Numbered from the stretch's first letter, positions 1 through 7,324 are shown. The stretch: DNA of 13,402 nt from an uncultured Bacteroidales bacterium (GCA_902461985.1 CABQAB010000024.1:1-13402); one strand, 5' to 3'. Notes: generated by a model not told the origin, from the sequence alone. A program made the numbers and translations.

Positions 1-81
1 TTGCCACCGGCAAACTCCTTCTTCAAAAAGACATCTATCCTCAAAAATCTTATTCCTATTGATGCACTTTATTTTTTTCAT
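1..81 (-). CDS. Possible start of a leftward gene cut by the window edge
   Basis: An ATG at 81 on the minus strand opens a frame of 27 codons that reaches the left edge without a stop (it begins MKKIKCINRNKIFE). It lies about 55 bases downstream of a good Bacteroidota promoter (140-169), and the bases before the ATG are AT-rich, as is usual for this group. The visible residues are lysine- and cysteine-containing and do not resemble a signal peptide or any family I recognise. The frame may be real, or the promoter may serve a gene starting further left. Too short for a functional call. Confidence 0.35.
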   Translation of the reverse strand, partial: MKKIKCINRNKIFEDRCLFEEGVCRWQ

Positions 82-139
82 ATTACTTAACCCGTGGAAA
101 GGAAAATTACGCTACGCAACCCCCTTTTCCCACAGCGCG

Positions 140-169
140 CAAAGGTAGCAATATTTTAGAAAAACGCAA
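140..169 (-). promoter_or_regulatory. Bacteroidota-type promoter reading left
   Basis: On the minus strand the -7 element TACCTTTG (140-147) lies exactly 19 bases downstream of a TTG -33 element (167-169). This fits the TTTG-N19-TAnnTTTG consensus of the major Bacteroidota sigma factor. Transcription would start near 133 and leave the window on the left, separating that unit from the metallophosphoesterase gene. Confidence 0.65.
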
Positions 170-183
170 CATTATTTATAAGT

Positions 184-208
184 TGTTTTGACATAAAATT
201 TCAAAACA
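184..208 (-). terminator. AT-rich hairpin after the metallophosphoesterase gene
   Basis: An 8-base perfect inverted repeat, TGTTTTGA (184-191) and TCAAAACA (201-208), encloses a 9-base loop just beyond the stop codon of the last gene in the leftward run. It could end that transcript. It is AT-rich and has no clean U tract, so it is a weak terminator candidate. Confidence 0.35.
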
Positions 209-218
209 GCCTCCATGC

Positions 219-731
219 TCAATCTTCACATTTCGCAGTCTTGTCTACATTCAGGACTTCCATGCCGGACAGTTTTCCATCATCCAGATGGAAGCGGAGA
301 GCTGTACGCACGACATGGAAGCCCTGGTAGCCGGCAGCTCCCGGATTAAGTACCATCATTTCCAGCTGTTTGTCGTAGACGACTTTGAGGATGTGGGAAT
401 GGCCGCAGACGAAGATGTCCGGACGATATCTCATAATCAAGGCGAACGCACTGCGGTCGTAACGCCCCGGATATCCTCCGATATGGGTCATAAGAACTTT
501 CATGCCTCCGCAAGTGAAAAAACGGTGCAGAGGATAGTCGTAGCGCAGGTCGTAATTGTCGCAGTTGCCGCAGACACCGACGAGAGGCTTGAAAGCGGCT
601 ATTTCGGCTGCCAAAGAAAATCCGCCTCCGAAGTCTCCCGCGTGCCAGATTTCGTCTACCGGTTCGAGAAAGTTCCTGAGAGAAGAATCGAAAACCCCGT
701 GTGTGTCTGAAATAAGTCCTATGTATGGCAT
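219..731 (-). CDS. YfcE/MJ0936-type metallophosphoesterase
   Basis: Predicted cytosolic metal-dependent phosphodiesterase or phosphatase of the calcineurin-like superfamily, 170 residues, the usual size for the YfcE/MJ0936 group. All metal-site blocks are present in order: SDTHG (Asp9, His11), HAGD (Asp33), GNCDN (Asn56), THIG (His83) and CGHSH (His111, His113), followed by the NPGA turn at 129-132 typical of the group. Family members hydrolyse phosphodiesters such as bis-pNPP in vitro, but the natural substrate is generally unknown, so none is assigned. The start codon at 731 lies two bases after the rsmE stop, so the gene is almost certainly co-transcribed with rsmE as the last gene of the leftward run. 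A C-terminal tail after about residue 150 is not part of the metal site. Confidence 0.9.
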   Translation of the reverse strand: MPYIGLISDTHGVFDSSLRNFLEPVDEIWHAGDFGGGFSLAAEIAAFKPLVGVCGNCDNYDLRYDYPLHRFFTCGGMKVLMTHIGGYPGRYDRSAFALIMRYRPDIFVCGHSHILKVVYDKQLEMMVLNPGAAGYQGFHVVRTALRFHLDDGKLSGMEVLNVDKTAKCED

Positions 732-733
732 AA

Positions 734-1567
734 CTACATCGATAAAAGTTCATAAACCGAGGCCACTGCAAATACGGCTGCAGTTTCTGTCCTTAGTCTG
801 GACGGTCCGAGGTGTACGGGCAGGTAGCCGGCACTTATCGCAGCAGCCACTTCTCCGGCAGAAAAATCCCCCTCAGGACCTATCAAAACTGTGATTTCGG
901 GGACATGGCCGTCAAGTCCGCGAAGTTCTGCAGCAGACGCCGGAGCCTTCTCCGCATCCATCCCCACCCCGTCCTCATATGGCTGCGCACCGCCCTGAAA
1001 ACAAGGATATTCGCGTGACATATATTCTTCCACGGCCTGCTTCATGGAAACTCGCGGAAGACTGCCGTCTTCAAAACAGCAGGCGACAAGCTTCAGCCCC
1101 TCCCGCCCGGCAGAGACAAATTCCATGACAGATTCAGACGGGCACAGTTCCGGCAGACGGGCCTTCAGCGACTGCTTTGCTGCTGAAAGCAGAATGCGCT
1201 GCAGCCTGTCCTCACGCAGATTCCGTCTTTCGGAATGTTCACCTATTACCGGCACTATGCTGTCCACGCCCATTTCCGCAGCCTTTTCCGCAAACCACTC
1301 GTAACGGTCAGTGTTCTTGGTCGGACAGACGGCCATGGTGAGTCTGTATGGATGCTCTCCCCAGCCCTTCCGGCACGATTCGGCAACTGCACAAACCTCC
1401 TTTGGAGAGATGGAGCTTATGCGGCAGCCATAAAGATTGCCATTCCCGTCTGCCACGTCGATGACATCCCCAGGCCTGTGGCGCAGCACTTTGGCACAAT
1501 GCGTCGATTCATCAGGGCCGAGAATCAGCAAGTTGCCGTCCACCCTGTCTGCGTAAAATATTTCCAT
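734..1567 (-). CDS. rsmE: 16S rRNA m3U1498 methyltransferase RsmE
   Basis: SPOUT-class methyltransferase that uses S-adenosylmethionine to methylate N3 of U1498 in 16S rRNA. An N-terminal PUA-like RNA-binding part (about 1-70; note HCAKVLRHRPGD at 23-34) precedes the trefoil-knot domain. Diagnostic blocks are PTKNTDRYEWFAEKAAEMG (82-100), the KQS..LPEL segment (131-141), LIGPEGDFS (228-236) and HLGPSRLRTETAA (252-264), which form the cofactor knot. At 277 residues it is about 30-40 longer than usual; the extra length is a Gly/Ala/Asp/Glu-rich stretch at about residues 171-222, between the substrate segment and the knot. It sits two bases upstream of the metallophosphoesterase gene and 114 bases downstream of tsaC. 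The family call is secure; the role of the insertion is unknown. Confidence 0.95.
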   Translation of the reverse strand: MEIFYADRVDGNLLILGPDESTHCAKVLRHRPGDVIDVADGNGNLYGCRISSISPKEVCAVAESCRKGWGEHPYRLTMAVCPTKNTDRYEWFAEKAAEMGVDSIVPVIGEHSERRNLREDRLQRILLSAAKQSLKARLPELCPSESVMEFVSAGREGLKLVACCFEDGSLPRVSMKQAVEEYMSREYPCFQGGAQPYEDGVGMDAEKAPASAAELRGLDGHVPEITVLIGPEGDFSAGEVAAAISAGYLPVHLGPSRLRTETAAVFAVASVYELLSM

Positions 1568-1610
1568 GTCAGGAACAGTTTAGTAATCTAAAATTTCCCG
1601 TCGTATTACT

Positions 1611-1657
1611 GTAATCTTCAATCTCATGCCACCCTCACTCAGTAATCTTCAATCTCA
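1611..1657. repeat. 16-base direct repeat, period 31, between tsaC and rsmE
   Basis: The 16 bases at 1611-1626 recur exactly at 1642-1657 (plus-strand unit gtaatcttcaatctca), 31 bases apart. A shorter related stretch, agtaatcta, lies at 1582-1590. On the coding (minus) strand each copy reads GAGATTGAAGATTAC. It fills much of the only sizeable gap (1568-1681) in an otherwise tightly packed gene run. No promoter motif is evident in the gap. Confidence 0.7.
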
Positions 1658-1681
1658 CTCCGCATACCGTCGGGACGAGTG

Positions 1682-2284
1682 TCACTTGCGTATGATTTCT
1701 ATGGAGGAATCCAGTCCTACCTTGATTATGGATGAGGCCTTTCCTGTGGCCCCTCTGCCGAAACTCCGGTCCACTATGCAGTCTACGGCAGATTTGACAT
1801 CCCCGGAAATCTCATCGAAACCGCTTGGCGTCGGCTCGCCTGAAATGTTCGCTGACGTGGACACTATCGGACGCCCGAGAGCGGCTGTCAGACGGCGGCA
1901 GAAATCGGAAAGCGGGACTCTGATGGCAACGGTTCCGTCCCCGGCCACCGTATTTGCAGCAAGCAGATGCCTGTCGCTCTGCTCCACTGATTCAGCCGCA
2001 AGAGCCCCCGGATATACAATGGTCATGGGCTTGTCATTCACTTCGACCAGCTGCACCGCAATCTCCGGCACTTCCCTGACATAGCGGCACACCATGTCCA
2101 TATCCGAAGCCAACAGGACCAGAGATTTGCTGTCGGGACGTCGCTTGATGGCAAATATTCTCGCGACCGCCTCAGGATTCGTGGCATCACAGCCGAGCCC
2201 CCACACGGTGTCAGTAGGATAGAGTATGACTCCTCCTTCTTTGAGGGTCTGCACGGCCCTCCTTATTTCTTCTTTTTCTTCCAT
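1682..2284 (-). CDS. tsaC: L-threonylcarbamoyladenylate synthase (TsaC/YrdC family)
   Basis: Makes threonylcarbamoyl-AMP from threonine, bicarbonate and ATP, the first step in forming t6A37 in ANN-decoding tRNAs; the product is used by TsaB/TsaD/TsaE partners not seen here. The 200-residue protein is a single YrdC domain. It shows GGVILYPTDTVWGLGCDA (17-34), KRRPDSKSL (47-55), the TIVYPGA strand (88-94) and the nucleotide-binding STSANISGEP block (142-151). The additional C-terminal Sua5 domain of longer homologues is absent, so this is the short TsaC form. The ATG at 2284 lies one base from the stop of the upstream EEP gene, indicating translational coupling within the leftward run. Its last codon is followed by a 114-base gap with a short direct repeat. 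Confidence 0.93.
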   Translation of the reverse strand: MEEKEEIRRAVQTLKEGGVILYPTDTVWGLGCDATNPEAVARIFAIKRRPDSKSLVLLASDMDMVCRYVREVPEIAVQLVEVNDKPMTIVYPGALAAESVEQSDRHLLAANTVAGDGTVAIRVPLSDFCRRLTAALGRPIVSTSANISGEPTPSGFDEISGDVKSAVDCIVDRSFGRGATGKASSIIKVGLDSSIEIIRK

Positions 2285-2285
2285 A

Positions 2286-3401
2286 TCATCTTTTTGCTAT
2301 ACATTCCGCAACAATGGGATAGTGATCCGAAAAACGGATTCGCGAGGTCTTGTGTGAAAGGACCTCCCAGCTTTCCGGCACAAACACATAATCTATTCTC
2401 AGGAACGGCCAGAACGCGCTGTAACTCGCTCCGAAACCCTTTCCCGCCTCGACGAAAGAGTCTTTGCTCGCCCTTCTCATACGGTGGTAGGTGTAGGACA
2501 TAGGGTTGTCGTTGAAGTCCCCGCACACCACCCCGGCACACGGGCTTTCGTCGAAATGGGACAATACCGCATCCACCTGCTCAGGCCTTCTCGACAGGGA
2601 TTTACGGTACTTCCGGCCTGTTTCATGCATTTTTTCCTTGTTTCCCGTAAGCGAATGCCATATGCTCGAAAGCGATATGGCATAACTCTCGAAATGACAA
2701 TTATATACCCTGAACCTCTCTCCTCCGTAGTCATATTCGCTCCATAAAGCCAGGTTCACGCTGTCCTCAAAAAGTATTTTCCCCTTCGCGACGGCCTTGT
2801 TGCGGCTCAGAGTCACGTTCCCGCTGTAACGGTTCTTCCCCTTGAAAAGGTAATACTCGGCAAAATAGCCGGGAAGCCTGTTTTTCACAAGATATTGCAA
2901 AGCCCCCAAATCGGCACAGGAGAACTCCTGGAGACAGATTATGTCCGCGTCGCTGCGGGAAAGGAAATTGAAAACAGAATCCATCCTCTCTTTCTGGTCC
3001 GCCTTTCTGCTTTTGTAGGCGAACCTGTCCACATTATAGGTCAATATCTTTATCTGGGAGCCTGACACCGCCTCCATTTCTTCCGGTCCTGAAAAACGTA
3101 TGAAACGCCCGACGAAAAACAGCGAGGGGAGGATTGCAAGCAAAGGCAGCACCATGTATTTCGGACGCCTGGCCACGGCCCATACCAGCAAAGCCGAGTT
3201 CACAAGGAACAGCAGCGGAAACATGAGCCCGAAAAGCGAAAAGAACCAGGTCTTGACAGGATTTACGACCACACTCAGGTAGGACAGCAGTTGCAGGAAA
3301 GCAAATGCTGCCGCCACAACGGTAAACGACAAGCCTCCTATCCAGCCGTGCCCGCCTTTCCGCTTTCTGCCGGAAGCCGTCTTTCTCCCTTTCGCACCCA
3401 T
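2286..3401 (-). CDS. Membrane-tethered endonuclease/exonuclease/phosphatase (EEP) family protein
   Basis: 371-residue EEP-fold (DNase I/sphingomyelinase-like) metal-dependent phosphoesterase fused to a membrane anchor. A very basic N-terminus (1-18) precedes three hydrophobic segments (about 21-45, 53-76, 83-100). The catalytic domain starts near 116 and carries TYNVDRF (Asn123), LQEF (Glu159), NCHFES (His236), GDFNDNP (Asp295, Asn297), RIDYVF (Asp337) and SDHYPI (Asp359, His360), so the full metal and catalytic set is intact. The substrate is not predictable: the family includes nucleases, phosphoinositide phosphatases and lipid phosphodiesterases. The topology (three segments, basic N-terminus inside) would place the domain outside the cytoplasmic membrane. 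It lies 26 bases after the rhomboid gene and one base before tsaC; similar mutL-rhomboid-EEP clusters are familiar in Bacteroidota. Confidence 0.88.
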   Translation of the reverse strand: MGAKGRKTASGRKRKGGHGWIGGLSFTVVAAAFAFLQLLSYLSVVVNPVKTWFFSLFGLMFPLLFLVNSALLVWAVARRPKYMVLPLLAILPSLFFVGRFIRFSGPEEMEAVSGSQIKILTYNVDRFAYKSRKADQKERMDSVFNFLSRSDADIICLQEFSCADLGALQYLVKNRLPGYFAEYYLFKGKNRYSGNVTLSRNKAVAKGKILFEDSVNLALWSEYDYGGERFRVYNCHFESYAISLSSIWHSLTGNKEKMHETGRKYRKSLSRRPEQVDAVLSHFDESPCAGVVCGDFNDNPMSYTYHRMRRASKDSFVEAGKGFGASYSAFWPFLRIDYVFVPESWEVLSHKTSRIRFSDHYPIVAECIAKR

Positions 3402-3427
3402 GTCAATCCTGTATCAGTCCCTGTATA

Positions 3428-4132
3428 TCAATCCTGTGAATACATCTTATGTCCCCTGCGCCAGATGACTATGAGCACATAGCCGAACAACATGCCTCCG
3501 AGATGGGCGAAATGCGCCACGCCACCGCTGCCGAACACACCGAAAAGCAGCTCGATTACCGCAAAGACTATGACGAACCACTTGGCTTTCATGGATATCG
3601 GAGGAAAAATAAGTGTCATCACAGAATCCGGGAAAAGCATCGCATAGCCTAAAAGCAGACCGTAAATCGCACCTGATGCTCCTACGGTCGGTGTCCTGAG
3701 CAGCATCCTTATGGAATCATTGGCCGAAACCGCGGCTGCCGGATCTCCTGACACCATCTGGTTCTGCCAATAGAGGCACTGAAGCCATTCCACTCCGGTA
3801 TGCAGCGCCGCCGCACCGAGCCCCGTCACGAAATAGAAAATCAGGAACTTCTTCGGGCCCCATACCCTTTCAAGCACGCTGCCGAACATATAAAGGGTGA
3901 ACATATTGAAGAAAAGATGCCCGAAGCCGCCGTGCATGAACATATGGGTAACGAACTGCCACCAGTGGAAAAACGGCGAGGTCGGATAGAAAAGGGCCAG
4001 ATACGGAATCAGGGCGTCTTTGGACAGAGCCGTTATCAGCAGCATCAGCGTATTTATCAATATAAGGCTACGGGTGACGGCAGGAACCGAACTCATGAAC
4101 CCGTGGGGATTTCTTGTGAATCTTATTTCCAT
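3428..4132 (-). CDS. Rhomboid-family intramembrane serine protease
   Basis: Integral membrane protease that cleaves transmembrane segments within the bilayer; the substrate is unknown. The 234-residue protein has about six hydrophobic helices. The HMFMHGGFGHLFFNM segment supplies the oxyanion-side His72 and Asn76, GASGAIYG (151-158) supplies the nucleophile Ser153, and AHLGGMLFG (209-217) supplies the catalytic base His210. The catalytic dyad is therefore complete. A loop insertion at about residues 113-145 between helices is longer than in minimal bacterial rhomboids. The start at 4132 lies 49 bases after the mutL stop, and the EEP gene follows at 26 bases, so the three appear co-transcribed. 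Many Bacteroidota have two rhomboid genes here; only one is present in this window. Confidence 0.92.
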   Translation of the reverse strand: MEIRFTRNPHGFMSSVPAVTRSLILINTLMLLITALSKDALIPYLALFYPTSPFFHWWQFVTHMFMHGGFGHLFFNMFTLYMFGSVLERVWGPKKFLIFYFVTGLGAAALHTGVEWLQCLYWQNQMVSGDPAAAVSANDSIRMLLRTPTVGASGAIYGLLLGYAMLFPDSVMTLIFPPISMKAKWFVIVFAVIELLFGVFGSGGVAHFAHLGGMLFGYVLIVIWRRGHKMYSQD

Positions 4133-4181
4133 TTTCTTCTGGTAAGCATTAAAAAATAAGTTGGTTCAGTATCTGCCAGGC

Positions 4182-6137
4182 TCAGAACTTGGCGTCCATG
4201 TCCGAGGCAGTCATTATCAACATAATCTTACGTCCGGATGATGTGTACTCCGGATTCGAACTTGCGAGCAGGGACTCTACGAGAGAAGCCGCCTCGGCAA
4301 GGCTGCGCGGACAGGTGTAGGCAGCAGCCCCTAAAAGCGCGAACTTGCCGGCTGTTTCCGAGATAACGAGGGAGGCAAGACTCGCCCCCGCTCCCTGCAA
4401 AAGCAGAATGAGGTCACCTGTCATGGCCACCACCTTGTCTTCTTCTGAAGGGAATCCGGCCGGAACGCCGTTGACGACAACGGTATCGTTGCCGAAAGGG
4501 GCTATGTCGAAGCCGAATTTTCTCAAAAGCGAAGCGTATTCCACAATCAGGGCCATATTCTCCACACCCACCTGCACCTGGACAGGGAAAAGCACGGCCT
4601 GCGAAAGTCCGTCTTCTCCGGCATCGTCCGAAGCCTTGATGAACCTGTCATACAAAATCCTCTCCATAGCCCGTCTTGCATGGATAATCATCATTCCGGA
4701 ACGCGAGTTCGTGACTACATATTTACCCCCAACTATGAGTATGCTGTCCTGACCGGGGCGTGTATTGCGCATATTCCCGTCGAAAAGGACTCCGTAATCC
4801 TGACTGTCCCCGACATAGGAGGAGGTACCGGGGATGTGCTGCATCTGTCTTGACTGAATATTTCCGCCTTCATCCCAGGACTGAGCCCATCCGTCCGCTG
4901 TTCCAGGCTCGAACCCGTCGGCGAATTCCCTGTACGGTCCGTCGGACATGCCGTTCCGTGGCCCGTCCGGATTCCGGTTCTGGAGTCCGTTCTGGAACGA
5001 GGCCTCATTCGGGAAACCGTCGTTGTCGAAAGGATTGTAGCCGGGCGTACCGACTTCAGGCTCCGAGATGCGGGTATATTCCTCGAAATTGCTTCCAAGC
5101 GAAGGAATCTGCCTGGAGGCGGAGGTTTCGAAATCTATTGCAGCTCCGAATGAATGACGTCCTATGGCCTCCCTGACACAGGCGTACATAGTCTGGAAAA
5201 TCACCGAATCGTCCTCAAACTTGACTTCCGCCTTGGTCGGGTGTATGTTCACGTCGACGCCGTGAGGGTCTATGGCGAGATAGATGAAATAACTCGGGGT
5301 CATACCTTCAGGAACCATGTCCTCATAGGCTTTCATCACCGCCTTGTGGAGATACGGGCTGCGGAAATACCTGCCGTTCACGAAGAAAAGCTGGTATCCG
5401 AGAGATTTGCGTGCCTTGTCCGGACGGCCTATGAAACCTGAAACATTCACGACCGAAGTGTTGGCGGACAAGTCCACAATTTCTGAAGCGACTGACGCTC
5501 CTGCCACATCCAATATTCTGAACTTAAGTGACTTGACCGCTTTCAGCACATATATTTCCCTGTCGTTGTGGATGAGGGTGAAGGCTATTTCCGGGCAGCA
5601 GAAAGCCACATGCTGGAATTCAGTCACTATGTGTTTGAACTCGATGCTGTCGGATTTCAGGAATTTCCTCCTCGCGGGCACATTGTAGAAAAGATTCCGC
5701 ACCTGAAAATTCGAGCCCACGGGGGATGCCGTCTCAACTGTCGAAAGGTGCCTGGAATCAGCGAACTCCACTCTGCATCCCAGCTCATCTTCCGCCCGGC
5801 GTGTGCTGAGCGTAACTTCGGCTACCGCGGCTATTGAAGCGAGAGCCTCGCCACGGAAACCGAAAGTGGATATGTCTTCAAGGTCTTCTGCAGTGGCTAT
5901 TTTCGACGTAGCATGACGCTCGAAGGCAAGCACGGCCTGGTCCGGCGACATTCCGCAACCGTTGTCAATCACCTGCACCAGAGTCCTTCCGGCGTCTTTT
6001 ATGATGACACTGATTTGTGTAGCCCCTGCATCCACAGCATTTTCCATCAGTTCCTTCACGACGGACGCCGGTCTCTGCACCACCTCGCCGGCAGCTATCA
6101 TATTGGCTATATTGCTTGGAAGTATCCTTATGTCCAT
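4182..6137 (-). CDS. mutL: DNA mismatch repair protein MutL
   Basis: ATP-dependent clamp-like dimer that links MutS mismatch recognition to downstream excision. The GHKL ATPase domain is complete: KELMENAVDAGA (28-39; Glu29, Asn33), DNGCGM (58-63), RHATSKI (74-80) and FGFRGEALASI (92-102). The transducer domain has LFYNVPARRKFL (149-160) and NIHPTKAEVKF (298-307). A Gly/Asn/Asp/Pro-rich flexible linker spans about 350-460, and the dimerisation domain follows to residue 651. The position where many MutL proteins carry the DQHA-x2-E-x4-E endonuclease motif reads HARRAMERILYD (486-497), with Asp, Gln and His replaced, so nicking activity is doubtful. The gene begins 34 bases after the small membrane protein gene and heads the conserved cluster with the rhomboid and EEP genes. 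Confidence 0.96.
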   Translation of the reverse strand: MDIRILPSNIANMIAAGEVVQRPASVVKELMENAVDAGATQISVIIKDAGRTLVQVIDNGCGMSPDQAVLAFERHATSKIATAEDLEDISTFGFRGEALASIAAVAEVTLSTRRAEDELGCRVEFADSRHLSTVETASPVGSNFQVRNLFYNVPARRKFLKSDSIEFKHIVTEFQHVAFCCPEIAFTLIHNDREIYVLKAVKSLKFRILDVAGASVASEIVDLSANTSVVNVSGFIGRPDKARKSLGYQLFFVNGRYFRSPYLHKAVMKAYEDMVPEGMTPSYFIYLAIDPHGVDVNIHPTKAEVKFEDDSVIFQTMYACVREAIGRHSFGAAIDFETSASRQIPSLGSNFEEYTRISEPEVGTPGYNPFDNDGFPNEASFQNGLQNRNPDGPRNGMSDGPYREFADGFEPGTADGWAQSWDEGGNIQSRQMQHIPGTSSYVGDSQDYGVLFDGNMRNTRPGQDSILIVGGKYVVTNSRSGMMIIHARRAMERILYDRFIKASDDAGEDGLSQAVLFPVQVQVGVENMALIVEYASLLRKFGFDIAPFGNDTVVVNGVPAGFPSEEDKVVAMTGDLILLLQGAGASLASLVISETAGKFALLGAAAYTCPRSLAEAASLVESLLASSNPEYTSSGRKIMLIMTASDMDAKF

Positions 6138-6171
6138 ATAAATACTTTATCGGGTACTGTTTCCGGAGACT

Positions 6172-6477
6172 CTACTGCATCGACTGGATGAGCAGCGGGT
6201 AATATTTGGCAATGAGATAAATGACGACGAATGCCAGAATCAGCGAGACCAGGCCTATGATTCCGGACACCCGGCTGCCCCCGCGGGTCTTCTGGTAGTT
6301 GCCGCCCCTGAAGCTGCCTTTCACGTATGAACCGGGCACATAATTCTTTTCCCTGCTGCCGTCGACCGCTCCGAACTTCTCTTTCAAAGCCTCTTTCTCA
6401 GGGTCATAATATCTTGGTTTATAATTGAATACCCTATGTTCAGGAGTACCGAAGAAACCGAAATTGAACATTCCCAT
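6172..6477 (-). CDS. Small conserved membrane-anchored protein upstream of mutL
   Basis: A short protein of about 101 residues, or 99 if the ATG at 6471 is used. It begins MGMFNFGFF and contains HRVFNYKPRYYDPEKEALK near the N-terminus, a basic Gly/Arg-rich middle, and one C-terminal membrane helix (GIIGLVSLILAFVVIYLI) followed by a short tail, so it is probably a tail-anchored inner-membrane protein. The open frame extends to 6525, but a leftward promoter -7 element at 6530-6537 would put the transcript start at about that point, so I prefer the internal ATG, which also begins the motif-bearing part. The FNYKPRYYDP segment recurs in small proteins next to mutL in Bacteroidota, sometimes labelled riboflavin synthase beta subunit without visible basis. 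Function unknown. Confidence 0.75.
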   Translation of the reverse strand: MGMFNFGFFGTPEHRVFNYKPRYYDPEKEALKEKFGAVDGSREKNYVPGSYVKGSFRGGNYQKTRGGSRVSGIIGLVSLILAFVVIYLIAKYYPLLIQSMQ

Positions 6478-6529
6478 AATCTTTGAACTCAAATTTGGGC
6501 AAGCCTTGACCAATTTGGCTGCCAATCTG

Positions 6530-6537
6530 CAAATTTA
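6530..6537 (-). promoter_or_regulatory. Probable leftward promoter (-7) of the mutL gene run
   Basis: TAAATTTG on the minus strand matches the TAnnTTTG element and lies about 53 bases before the preferred start codon at 6477. No clear TTG -33 element is seen at the right spacing. It diverges from, and nearly overlaps, the rightward ispF promoter. Confidence 0.45.
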
Positions 6538-6560
6538 CATAATTTTCGAGAGATTTGTGC

Positions 6561-6568
6561 TAACTTTG
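6561..6568 (+). promoter_or_regulatory. Probable ispF promoter (-7)
   Basis: TAACTTTG matches the TAnnTTTG element and lies 76 bases before the ispF ATG. The -33 region is a poor match. Transcription would begin near 6575, giving a leader of about 70 bases. Confidence 0.5.
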
Positions 6569-6643
6569 CCCCGCTTTAGAAAAGACTGGAGACACAGGCA
6601 ATTATTGAACCGCATAATCACCATCAAGACAGACACTGAAATC

Positions 6644-7135
6644 ATGGAAATCAAAGACATAAGAATCGGAAACGGATACGATGTACACGCACTCGCCCCG
6701 GGACTGCCGCTGCATCTGGGAGGCATCCTCATTGAAAGCCCGCTTGGCTGCATTGCACACTCAGACGGAGACGTGGCGATTCACGCACTTTGCGACGCCC
6801 TTCTCGGCGCACTCGCCCTCGGAGACATAGGCAGGCATTTTCCGGACACTTCCGACGAGTTCAAGGGCATAGACAGCCGCATCCTGCTCCGGAGAACCAT
6901 GGATTTAGTGTCAGGAGCGGGCTACGAAGTCGGCAATGCGGACATTACCATAGCCCTGCAGAAACCAAAACTCGCACCCTATATATTGTCCATGCGCGAG
7001 GAGCTCGCATCGCTGATGTCCGTGCCGGTCTCTTCAGTATCCGTCAAAGCCACCACCACCGAAAAACTCGGATTCGTCGGCCGGAGCGAGGGCTGTGAAG
7101 TCTATGCCGTGGTGCTGCTGCTCAAAACTGTCTGA
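6644..7135 (+). CDS. ispF: 2-C-methyl-D-erythritol 2,4-cyclodiphosphate synthase IspF
   Basis: Converts CDP-methylerythritol 2-phosphate to the cyclodiphosphate with release of CMP, in the MEP route to isoprenoid precursors; a cytosolic homotrimer. The 163-residue protein has the zinc ligands in IGNGYDVHAL (Asp13, His15) and AHSDGDVAIHAL (His47), the conserved FPDTSDEFKGIDSR segment (about 65-78), and the substrate-binding SVKATTTEKLGFVGRSEG block near the C-terminus. The frame is open further upstream, but the ATG at 6644 is chosen because it gives the family's usual N-terminus and follows the candidate promoter at 6561-6568. The gene diverges from the mutL run and is alone on its strand here; the next rightward gene has its own promoter. 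Confidence 0.96.
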   Translation: MEIKDIRIGNGYDVHALAPGLPLHLGGILIESPLGCIAHSDGDVAIHALCDALLGALALGDIGRHFPDTSDEFKGIDSRILLRRTMDLVSGAGYEVGNADITIALQKPKLAPYILSMREELASLMSVPVSSVSVKATTTEKLGFVGRSEGCEVYAVVLLLKTV

Positions 7136-7227
7136 TAAAAGGTTGCCGGATAACGAAAACCGCCCTCACATCGGCCAAGCCTTGCAGACCGGGAAATTCA
7201 TTTTTAATGATTTAATTGATTAAGTTA

Positions 7228-7257
7228 CAAATATACCCCGCCCCGTGATCTTTCAAA
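7228..7257 (-). promoter_or_regulatory. Candidate leftward promoter pointing at the 3' end of ispF
   Basis: On the minus strand TTTG (7254-7257) is followed after 18 bases by TATATTTG (7228-7235), a near-consensus pair. No leftward gene follows; a transcript would run antisense to ispF. The region is AT-rich, so a chance match is possible. Confidence 0.35.
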
Positions 7258-7272
7258 TTTTTTCTGCAGTAT

Positions 7273-7304
7273 TTTGGTTTATAAAATAAACTTGTTTATA
7301 TTTG
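7273..7304 (+). promoter_or_regulatory. Promoter of the membrane protein-regulator pair
   Basis: TTTG (7273-7276), then 20 bases, then TATATTTG (7297-7304): a near-perfect Bacteroidota -33/-7 pair. Transcription should start near 7312, leaving a leader of about 110 bases that holds a stable hairpin. Confidence 0.7.
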
Positions 7305-7324
7305 CAAAGTCTCCGCGGAACATA

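Noticed and set aside
288..710. A 140-codon plus-strand frame
   Set aside because: It is antisense to the metallophosphoesterase, which has every catalytic motif.
6478..6525. Longer start for the small protein upstream of mutL
   Set aside because: The ATG at 6525 lies at or just upstream of the likely transcript start, and the added residues (AAKLVKACPNLSSK) do not belong to the conserved-looking part.
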